Assembly (NCBI GenBank): GCA_948146395.1
Contig: OX411557.1
Coordinates: 30,079,236-30,143,235, forward strand
Direction: 5' to 3'
From: Fragum whitleyi
Taxonomy: Eukaryota; Mollusca; Bivalvia; Cardiida; Cardiidae
Length of the DNA: 64,000 nucleotides
This document shows positions 38,901-50,900 of this stretch, piece by piece. The notes beneath the pieces are model-generated. The model was given only the letters and a program-made list of their open reading frames with translations. It was not told where the DNA came from and did not search any database. Made by a program: the position numbers and the translations under genes. How positions within the stretch are numbered: position 1 is the first letter of the stretch; each line of letters starts with the position of its first letter.

Positions 38901-41900
38901 TCATTAAGGCCCCTTTTCCCGTGATATGGCATGGATCCTTTCCATTTGAGCAATTTTCATAAGGGACCACCCAAGGAATATTTCTGCCAAGTTTGGTTGA
39001 TTTTGACCCAAAAGTTTAGGAGGAGAAATCGTTTAAAGAAAAAGTTGACGCCGTGACGGACAGCATGGAAGAGCATTGTTTATGATCAGACTTGATAACA
39101 GAAACGATGATTTTTTTCAAACTTTGACCTTGACAGATGTCTTTGACCTTGTGACACCTGATCTTCAACTTGGTATCTGTAGATGCGCATCATTGAGATC
39201 TATCATCATACCTAATATGAGCCATTGAGTCTTGAATAGCCTAAAAGTAATTGGCAATGTTAAGTTTTCTGGTTAAGTTTTACAGACAGACAGACAGATG
39301 GCCAACAGACAGAGACAGACGGACAATTGTAAAACTATATGTACAAGATCTTTCCATGCGGGGGAATAAAAAGTTAGACAGTTAATACAGAATCACAGAT
39401 GAACTTCAAGAATCAAACATAGACTGGCCAGGCAAAGTGTTTACAATTTTAACAAATAATTGTGCAATGTGACAGCTAAGGGACTATCATTGAGTGCTGA
39501 TTTACATAACAAAACTCAATTCAATTAACCCCTCCCATGCTGTATACAACGTTCTTTCCAAACAAAAAGCCTTGGCAGACAATATAGACTAAGATCTACC
39601 TGCACAGACTTGCAGTGTGATCTTAGCCTACACTGCTTGCCTTCTAATTAATCATTGAAGAGAAAATACAAACCAAGATTTTAGAAATATCAAGAAATAT
39701 GGCAACTTGTTTGAAACATTTAAATTCAGCAGGATAAGGGTGAAGTTTTTACCTCATATACAGTGTACCAGTATCTGTTAAATGCATGAAGGATTCTAAG
39801 CAGGGATACAACGTCTAGTGAGGGGTCCTGGACAGATACAAATGCAGGCAGTTTATCTGTTAAATAGGCATTTAAAGCTGGTACTATCACAGGACAGCTT
39901 CCATCTGAAATGGACCCTACAATAATTGATTCTAACATATCTAATTTTAATTATTGCAACTTCTTTAATGCTTTTTGGTAGAATATCAAGAAATAACAGT
40001 ATATTATCATTTGATAAACTCACCATCTAAACAATGAAATTATCACAAACTTATACCCTGCTTTCCTTCATTTCACCTTATCTGACGTTATCTTAGCAGA
40101 GCCAATTAAGTGATGTCATCATAAAAGTTGCATAACAATCACATGAAAAATAATGAGAGTTAAGAAAATTTTCACATTTTGTCTCATTTTTGTTATAAAG
40201 AAAAAGAATAATTGATTAATTTTCTAGTAAGATTGATTGATATTTCATTTTGTGAACAACAAATGCTATATTTTCTCAAGTGTGAAAAAATACACCTTTT
40301 GTTGTTCACTCAATCAAATGTAAATCAATCTTACACTGAAATAAGCGATTATCTCCTATTTCTTGTATACCTATATATACTGTTCACAAAAAGTAGAGGA
40401 TATTTTAAGTTTGATTTGTGGTATTCTGGTCAGCTTGGGCACCTATACATCTTCAGGGCCCCGTTTTTTAATCATCAACAAAGAAGCCAATTGTATGATA
40501 CCATGACAATATCTGACTGTGAGACACAGGGTTTGACAGCAGTCTGGACTCACGTTCTTCTGGTTTCCAGCGTACCATTGACTCACTCACGGTGAGCTTT
40601 CATTAGACCCCACTTTATTCCAACAAAATGTGATGCAAATACATGATAGAAATAAACACCAAATAATTTTTTCGGAGTTATGCTCAACTAAAGTAAGAAT
40701 CCCATTACAACAAACGCCATGTTAAAATAAGCGCTATACCCCTCTCTTCTTAGATGCTGAATTTTTAGGACATGTTTAGCAGAAAAGGGAATTCCATAAC
40801 TACCATATTATCATGAGACAACTGCTGGTCGACCAAGAATAAGTTAGATTGTCCTAAATTTTTTGTAACCACAATAAGCTTATGGATTAACAGATTATCC
40901 CCTACTTTTTGTGAACGGTATATTTTGTTAGTGTGCATATTTCATAGGCATTTACAGAAGTTTTACACTACCCCCTAACCAATTTCCCTCATTTTTTCAA
41001 GCAGTGGGAACACTGCCCATAATAGTTCTGCAACATTTCTGTAGTAATGAACTTGAACAGTGTTAACCGAGGTTTCCTAATGATCTTCATTAGGAAACCT
41101 CGGTCAACAATGTGAAAGTAAATGAGTTCCTAAATGTTGCGGCACTATTCGATTCCACCACCTTTATTCAGTAATTTTCAAGTAATCTGTAAATCTACAG
41201 TCTGGACATAGACCAACAGAGCATTACCTGTCCACAATTCATCTGTTTTCTTTCTGCTAGATTTGATTGGTTTCGCCTCGGGCTTTGTTTTCTTGGGACT
41301 TGTAGCTATCACTTCATCATTGTCTGAGGCTGGTCTGTACCTGAATTAAAGTAATAGCAACTATTAATAATCTAAATAAAAATTTCAACTCTCCCTCAAA
41401 ATTTAGACTGGTCCATATAATATAGTGTTGTTTTGAACTGGGCTTAACATCATTCTAATATAATTTTAAGCAAATCTCAGCCGCTGGAGTACCTAACAAG
41501 GTGGCATTCTGGTATTTATAATATGACCGACATCGTAGGAGTGAAATAAACCGGTTTAATAATTTGATATTACACAGGTGTTACTAAACTAGTGTAATAA
41601 CTATGAAAACAAGAGCCATGTTGGACATGGGCATAAGTCCCCTACCGGCTTTGTTTGTCTCAATGTTTTCCCACGCCAATTCTATCAGGGACGTCAAAAC
41701 CAGGTCTTGTTAAAGGGTTAAACAAGACTTACATGAGTTGTTGTCTCTGCTGTGCCCACTATACAATTCATGGAAGCAATAGACAGATGCAAGAAATAGT
41801 ATCAATAACAGTTACCTTGTCTGATCCAAGATGTTTTTCTTCAGTCTTGTTGGTAAGAAATGAGAACTTTCACTGGAGGTGATTAATACTGCTGCATCAC

Positions 41901-44900
41901 CACCCTGACTAACATGGCTTATAATTTTTTTTACATTTTAAAACAGGTTTCATCAAGTTAACTTGCTTAGTTATTAAGTTATTGCAGGATCCATTTTTTG
42001 CCATATTTTCACTATTTCCGTTACCATAGCAACCGCACTTTTTGTCAAAGAACAAAGATAAAATGATGTGCATAATCTACACATTGCCATCTAGTCATAT
42101 ACCAAGTCTCATCAAATAAGCTTGCTTACTTATTAACTTATTGCAGGATCCAATATTTTTTGCCATATTTTCACTATTTCCGTAACCATAGCAACAACAA
42201 TTTTAGTCTAAAAACAAAAATAAAATGATGTGCATAATCTACACATTGCCATATAGTCATATACCAAGTCTCATCAAACTAGCTTGCTTAGTTATTATCT
42301 TATCGCAGGATCCCATTTTTGGCCATATTTTCACTATTTCTGTAACCATAGCAACCTCAATTTAAGTCGAAAAACAAAAATAAAATGATGTGCATAATCT
42401 ACACATTGCCATCTAGTCATATACCAACTTTCATCAAAAACGCTTGCTTAGTTATTAAGTTATCGCGGGATCCAGATTTGAGCGGACAGACGGACGGATG
42501 GACGGACAGACGGACGGACAGATGGACAGACAGACGGACGGACGGACAGACGGAGGGCAAACCTATAGTCCCCTCCGGTGTGAACACCGGTAGGGGACTA
42601 ATGAGCTAGGGTGGATAGCAACGTTATATTTTTGTTATGAAAATGGATGGATATATTATAAAGACTTTTATGACAATTGTGTAAACCATCCAATTTGTTA
42701 TAATAGATAGCCGCTTTCCAGTTGATGAGCAACATTTTTGAAGAATACAAACTAACCATATTGTGTGTGTCTGTACCCAGATACTAGCATGTCCAACTGG
42801 GTTTTCAGAGTCTGTGTCTGTCTCACTGCCTTCCCTGTCTGTACAGTTACTGTATTGTTTTATTGCCTGGTATACTGTCATATTGTAGGGTAAAACACGG
42901 TCACCCACCAGAAACTCCAGTCTATGACGTGCTTGACCTTGACTGATGAAAACTGCAGCCTGTAATATAGCATATTGTGGATCATTATTAACTTAACAAG
43001 ATGTCTTTGTGAAACATGAAAGCCCCTGTAACAGCATTTTTTCCAAAATGTTTACCTTGACAGATGACCTTGTTCTTTTAACATGACCTTGACTTTGATA
43101 CCTACAGATGTACATCACTGAAGTCTTTCACCATGCCAGTTATGAGACAGAGTATCTATAATATGCTTGAATAAACTGAACAATGAAAGTTTTTTGGTTA
43201 TGTTTTTAAGAAGTTTGACCTTCACAGATGACCTTGACCTTGTCACATGACCTTGTATTTTGATACAGCAGATGCATATCATTGGGATCTATCATCATGC
43301 CAAATATTAGCCTTGTATCTTAAATAGGCTTGAAGATATTGGCAATGTTAAATTTTTTGGTTATGTTTTTAAGATATTTGATCTTGACAGATGACCTTGA
43401 CCTTGTCACATGACCTTGACTTTGGTATCAGCAGATGCAGATCATTGAGGTCTATCATCATGCCAAATGTGAGCCTTGTATCTTGAATAGATTTGAGATA
43501 TTTGCAATGTTAAGTTTTTTTGATAACTTTTGCAGACAGACAGACAAACAGACGGGTGGACAGATGGACAACGGTAAAACAATATCCCCCGGATCTTTCG
43601 ATATGGGGGCATAAAAAGGATTTATAAACCTACATTTTGTATGTCTTTCTGTACACAAATAATGTATTTGATAACAGGAAACATACATCAATGTTTTAAG
43701 ATAAATGTTAGTGTGACATTCCAAATCATTATTGGACAAGTAGAAAAAAGAGTTTTACTTGTCCATGGACAAGTGGAGAAAATTCCTATTTCCACACCCC
43801 TGATCTGGACCAGTCTTTACTTTCATTGTCAGGTAAGCGCTGAAACATCCATGGACAACAAAACCTTGAACGTTCGTTTTTTGTCATGCTGTATTAACAA
43901 AGTGTTTGTCACCCATAAATGATGTAACATTGAATCTTACCATGGTATCGTCGACTTCTTCATCTGAATTGTCATCATCGCTACCATCATCATCACCTTC
44001 CTAAAATCAGACATTTTATTCTTGTATATTTTTTCTAGTTTAAGAATGGTCCCATCTTCTCGAGTATAAAACAACGGGACAAAAATCAAGGGCCCAGATA
44101 AGAGGGGGTAAAGCCAGTTTAATTTTTTTTCTCAATGAAACGATTGAGACGTTTCAAATGAGTACCAACAACATAGGGTTAAAGTATGGACTAATGCAAT
44201 ATTTTGAAATTTAACACAAAATACTCTCTCCAGCAAAAGCAGAAAGGTTGCCAGTCAGGGAACTGATGGTAATGGGTCATCTTCTAGTATGACATTAATG
44301 TCAGATGCATTTTTTCTAGGAAATTTGAATATAACCCCCATTATCACGGTGGATCATATATATTTTTTTGTCCTTGACCAGCATGTTTATTATTAATTTT
44401 ACAATAAACAGAAATACCGAAATAATTGACATTGACCTTGTCAGATAACTTTGACCTTGGTACCAGCAAAATGTTTTCATCGAGACCTATCATCATGCCC
44501 AAATTGAGCTTAATATGGTGAATATGTTAAAGTAATTTTGCTACCCCCCCTCCCCTTTTTCTTTTTGTTAACAAGGGTCGGAGGAGGCATAAAAAGAGTA
44601 TTTAACTTGTTTCAATTCTGCCATATCCTCCCATAATGAGGTATCTCTCAGTCACCTGTACTAGGACTAATGGGTCTATCTTCACGGCAAAAATTTCAAT
44701 TTTTTTTTTTTACTCCTACCTCATGTTTGGGATTCTCTTGAAAATGTTCTTGACAAGATGATTCCAATTACAAATGGATGAGTGGTAAATAAATCTACTG
44801 ATAATTAAAATATTTACATGTTTCAATCTGCCATATCCTCTCATAATGAGGTATCTCTCTATAGCCTGTACCAGAGCTAATGGATCTATCTTCACTGGGC

Positions 44901-47900
44901 CTCCCTTCCACTGCTTTAAGTTATTACAGGATGGATGTTTTTGTAGCAAACACTGAAACAAATGATAATCATGTTTGATATTAAGGTAGTTGACCCGTAA
45001 TAGTTCCGCAACATTTGAGTTGATTGATTGATTGAATGGAGTTTTACGCCGCTTTCGACATTTTTTCAGTTATATCGCGACCGCTGGAGCACCTAACAAT
45101 GGTTTCTTGGTATTTCTCTCACCAGTACAATTACCACATCCTTTCCTAGCCTCCAGCTGCTATCTCACATAGGTTTACGATTATCAATCCATTGGTGAGA
45201 GACAAATTGTCTGCAATATTTCGGACCAAATATTCTTTCACAACGTTAATTGAGGTTTCCTGATGAAATTCATTAGGAAACCTTGGTTAAAGCTGTTAAA
45301 GTTCATTACTTCCGGAGGTTACAAAACTATTATGGGTCCACTACTTTAAATACAAATTTGTAACTTCAGTGTTATAATTAGAAATCAAAAACTTACTATA
45401 AAGGACATTTATTCAGCATCCAAGTTTATGTAAAAGTTTTGGAAACCTTAAAAGTTAGTTTTCCAATATCAAGGTAAAATTTACCTTTCTCATGTTGCAT
45501 GAAACCTTTGCAAAGATGCATTGAGATCAACATGCTAAAGCACTAAAGCACAAATTTTGAGTCAGTATTATTTTAAAATTGATTTTAAACTAATTAGGTT
45601 TAGATGAGAACATCAGGTGGTGTGGACAAAGACCAGACTGCACATATTGATGGCTTAGTGTGAAACAGTTGTAACTCCCTATATGTTCATAGGGAATTAC
45701 AACCATTTCTCGCTAAACGCAGGCTTATATTTGTCTTTTCCTCTTGCCAAAGAAAGAATAATTCTTGTTCAGCATGACACGGGTTAAACTTACTTTTAAT
45801 TGATGTGTGTTAAAGAATTTGAGGGCATTTGAGCCTCGCCCAGTTGATGACGTTCCCCCAGGGAGGTCATGAACTTTGACCTGGAACTGTTCTAGCTGAT
45901 GTAGACAAGCCATGAGTTTCTGTACGAGAGCCAACATGGATGGAGCCTGCTCTTCCTCATTAACAAGGGTGTCCTTTAGGTATACAATATCAGGAGACTG
46001 AAATAAATCATGTTCACTGAAACCATTAACATATACAGTGCATACTCATTTGAATAGTCTTGAAAAGACAATAAAATAAATTGTATTTATCAACAAAATT
46101 TGTTTATTTAACACCAATCTAATGCCACTACTGGTTTTCATAAACTGTAGCTTGATGCAGTATGAAAATCTGAAGTAAAACCAATAATTTGACCTGAAAA
46201 TGACCTTGACTAATGAATTTGAAGTTGGTAAAAACAGAAAGGTCTTTTTAATTTACCAAGCAAAATCATTTGAATTATGAAAGCTCCATCACTTACCATT
46301 CACAAATTATGGCTATTGATAATTTTTGCCTCACTAACAGAGTAACAGACAGAACTAGAAAGCCATGAATGGCTTGAGTCGCTCCACAGGCTTGAAATTC
46401 TTGAAATAGCAAATAAAAGTTTTGACTAGATTTTTAGATGTTTGGTGTTCTACTGATGTTGAAATGATTTTCAAAGTTTGAACTATATAACAGATAGAGA
46501 AATGACCTCCGCTATTAAAAGACCTATTTTTCATCAAATCAAAATAATTTTTGGCTGCATGATAATGGGTCACCCAAAGATCATACCAAAAATGTTTGAT
46601 TGATATCCATCAGTTACATTCTGAGAAAATGATTTTCATAGTTTCCACTATTTAACATATTGAGAAATGACCTCCACCCATAAAATGCATTTTTTTCATC
46701 CAATCAAAACATTTTTTGGTACACTGATAAAGGGTCACTCAAGGATCATTCAAGTGAAATCTGGTTGATATCCAAAAATTAGATTCTGAGAAAATGATTT
46801 TCAAATTTTCCACTTTATAACATATAGAGAAATGACCTCTGCTAATAAAATGCTTATTTTTCATTCAATCAAAATATTTTTTGGTACACTGATAAAGGGT
46901 CACTCAAGGATCATTCCAGTGAAATTTGGTTGATATCCAAACATTAGATTCTGAGAAAATGATTTTCAAAGTTTCCAGTATATAACATATAGAGAAATGA
47001 CCTCTGCCCATGAAATGCATATTTTTCATCCAATCACAATGAATTTTTTGTAGATTGATAAAAGTCACTCAAGGATCATTCCAGTGAAATTTGGTTGGTA
47101 TCCCTTAGTTTGATTCTGAGAAAATGATTTTCAAAGTTTCCACTATATAATATATAGAGATATTACCTCCGCCCATAAAATGCATATTTTCCATCCGATC
47201 ACAATGATTTTTTGTAGAATGATAAAGGGTCACCCAAGGATCATTCATGTAAAATTTCATTGGTATCCATAGATTAGAATCTGAGAAAACTCACTTTTTA
47301 CCATATTTGGAAATAAACCACGCCCATTAAATCCATGTTTTTCATTGGATCAAAATTTCTTGAACAACTTTGGAAGAGGGTCACCCAAGGATCATTCCTG
47401 TAAAGTTTGGTTGAAATCCATTCAGTAGTTTCTGAGGAGAAGATTTTTAAAGAAAAGTTTACGACCGACCGCACGCACGCACGCACGGACGGACGGACAC
47501 AACGCCATGACAATAGCCCCAGTGGCTTTCAGCCAGTGGAGCTAAAAAAAACAAAATGCCCTCAATCTATTGATGTAGCATGATTATACTAACTGGACAG
47601 TTGAGAAAGATGTGTAGAAATCTGCGTATTCTGACATCTCTGGGTACAGCCCCGTCCATAGCAGTGAGATATTGTATGAGTTTCTTCACAAGGCCACTGT
47701 GTATCACTTCAAACGGGGACACATCACTATCCTTCATTATCACAGATACTTCTTGTAACGCCTCCAAACCACAGTCATCCTGAATAGACAGGATAGTATA
47801 GAATTTATTAAGTCTCCGAGTGAACAACAAAATAGATTGAAAATATAGTGTTTGGTGTTCACCTCCAAACTAAAGTCATCCTTAATATATGCATTATATA

Positions 47901-50900
47901 AAGGATTGTTGTAGTGTAACATCGATTCATCTTTATAAATGAACAACAAAAGCTATATTTTCACAAGTGGCAAGCCACTCATGAAAATATAGCTTTAGTT
48001 GCTCAAGGCCACTGTGTATCACTTCAAACGGGGACACATCACTATCCTTCATTATCACAGATACTTCTTGTAACGCCTCCAAACCACAGTCATCCTGAAT
48101 AGACACAATATTGTGTTTGTTTTAGGATGGGATTGATCTTTGAGTGAACAACAAAAGTGATTGAAAAAATAGCATTTGTTGTTTGCCTCCAAACCAGTCA
48201 TCCTGAATATACAGGATATTGTGTTTGTTTTAGAATAGAATTGATTGGTCTTTGAGTGAACAACAAAAAAGATTGAAAATGTAGTGTTTGGTGTTCACCT
48301 CCAAACCAAAGTCATCCTGAATATACCCAATATAAAGAGGATTGTTGCAGTGCAAGATCGATTCATCTTTATAAATGAACAACAAAAGCTATATTTTCAC
48401 AAGTGACAAGGGACTCATGAAAATATAGCTTTCATTGTTCAAGAAATGAAAGATTTATCGATCTTGAAAGAAAACCAAACAAATATTCAATTACTTAAAT
48501 GCAAAAAGGGATGCAAAAAATTCACCTAGAAAATTTACCTAAAGCATGTCAGTTAGCAAGTGAATACTTTAAATGGGCTATGCTCAGATAATGTCAAATA
48601 GAGTGAACAAAAGCAGGTTACAATATCTTTGAAGGAGAGATTATCAAAGGATAGTCTGCTGTTATTTCTCGATAACACATCAAAGAGGATTGGTGTACCA
48701 TTGATAACTTCACCAACAAACTAGAGAAATATAATAATTGCTGACAGATTTAGCCAAGCTTTCTTTCACTGAGTGTCATAAAGCCAGGAAAAGGTTCTTG
48801 TAAAATCACCATGTTTGAAATAGTCTGAACTAAAGCATTTTTTTTCAGCGGAGGAAAACTTAGTGAAAATTCTTTGAATATGGCTAAATGCCATTTTTTT
48901 ATTACATCATTTCAATCATAGACTGGAGCATTTGACCATGAAATCTTTCTACTTCTCACACCAATTTCACCACTGCATCCCTCCAAACCTCCGTTGCTCT
49001 TCTCACTTGGGTTTATCATACAAACCATTAAGTGAGACAGACAAATGTCTGAGAGGAAATTTGTCAGAATCATGGAGCAAACCTGAGACCTCAAGATTCT
49101 GAGTCCCACATGATACCAACTGCCTTATAGCTCCAGCCTACTATGATAGAGTAACAAAAATGTCTTTATGGGTCTGGCATTAATCCCTAATCACATGCAA
49201 GTAATGACGCAGGGCTAGTACCTACCTCTAAAGTAAGATTGCCTATAGCATTACACAACCTGTTTAATGTGTTGAGAGCTGGATGGCTGTTAGACTGGCT
49301 CTCTGATGCAAAATATTGCTCTATAAATCTCGTAGCTGTGAAAGAAAACAAAGTCTGCATTCAGCAGCCAATCAAAATCAACCTTTTATGTCTTGAATTG
49401 ATAACAAAGTCTCTAATTGGGGTTAAGACTAATAATTTGCCAAATCAGAGACCTAGTTATAACATACTCAGAACAAGAAGTTAAGCGCCACCAGTTTTTA
49501 GACAGAAGATTTTTAAAAGCAGGGAGCCTGCATTAATTCAAAATTAATTCAAAATAACAGAGATGTAAATATTGAGTTCCAATGTTGAAAATGGTATGTT
49601 GACTTAACAATTTCACAACAATACATGGGTGGTAATTAATTTTATTGACTTTGTACCTTGAAATGTAAATGAAGTATTTTCACCTTTTTTAAAACATGAA
49701 ACACTATTGTCAAAGCCGACTAACGGTGTTGTCTATGACACGAAACTTGGTTTTAGAAGTCAGATAACACAAATGTGATTAATTCCGGTCACATCTTAGT
49801 CAGTAGCATCTTAGTCAGTAGCGTGTGTAAGATCTGTGAGCATTGATTACTGCGCGCACCCTCCTCGGCATGCCACGAATCAGCCTCTGGATGATGTGTT
49901 GAGGGAATTGCTGCCACTCCTGGTGCAGTGCTGCTTCTAACTCAACCACATTTTGTACAGGAGGCTCTCTCCGACGTATAAGGCGCCCTAAAATGTCCCA
50001 CAGGTGCTCGATGGGGTTAAGATCGGGACTACAAGCCAGCCATGGTGATGGCTTCACGTTGCATAACGTCTGCCACTCTTGCTCTGTGGGGTCTGGCGTT
50101 ATCATCCATGTACACTGGTCTTGTTCGAAGAGGGTGATTGTCAAAATGTGGAATTACCACAGAAAAAAGTATGTTATCGCAATATTTATCGCCAGTCAAT
50201 GTTCCTGGAACTGTAACTAGGTCCAGTTTACAGCCGTAGGAGACACAACCCCATATCATAACGGAGTCCACCGCCACCCTGATAGGTTGGTTGGACGTAC
50301 TTTGGTGCAAAACGGGTGTTAGGTTGTCTTCAAACACGAATTCGGCCATCGGTGACATGCAACAACATCCTACACTCATCTCACCAATGGATCCAACGCC
50401 ATGATGCCAAGTTCCAACGTGCTCTCGCTCTACACCATATAAGACGTTCATTGATGTGTCTCTGTTGTAACTTTGGACGTTTGAGGGGTCTTCGTGTATT
50501 ATACCCAGCCATCCGAAGTAGATTTCGCACTGTTGAAATAGAGACCCGTCTGTGTGTATTCCAGTTGTCCCTTAGTACAGGGGCACTGGTGAAGGGCAGA
50601 CGTCTGACGTGACGCAAAAGTGTTCTATCCTCTTGAATAGACGTTACTCTAGGGCGTCCAGATCTGACACAGTCCTTAACGTCATTTGTCTGTGCGTGTT
50701 TTTGTACCAAATGTGTTATGACACTGTGGTGATACCCCAGCTGCCTGGCAATGGCTCTACAAGACATTCCAGAATCTCGCATTCCAATTATGCGCCATCT
50801 TTCACTTGTAGACAATCTACGCCTTGCCATGACTGAGTTTCAAATCGAAATGTAAACAATTGCACGAGCTACATGACGTAAGTATCTCTGACAGAAAAGC

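Larger units (their letters stand above)
47762..48442. repeat. cluster of alternating hairpins and exon-junction fragments
   Basis: Five occurrences of the CTCCAAAC...TCATCC exon/acceptor junction (near 47762, 47862, 48077, 48183 and 48298) alternate with hairpin copies of the GTGAACAACAAAA type. A larger ~436-bp period links 47860-47940 with 48296-48375. Confidence 0.8.

Noticed and set aside
42952..42952. Alternative acceptor CTGCAG for exon 42757-42959
   Set aside because: It would shift the frame; ATTACAG 7 bases upstream gives AAVFISQGQ in phase.
44716..44817. Extension of the TRIP12 44818-44952 exon ([12 protein letters not shown]...)
   Set aside because: It reads into the intron past the CAT|GTAAAT site; the next conserved exon (EGDDD...) joins in frame from 44818.
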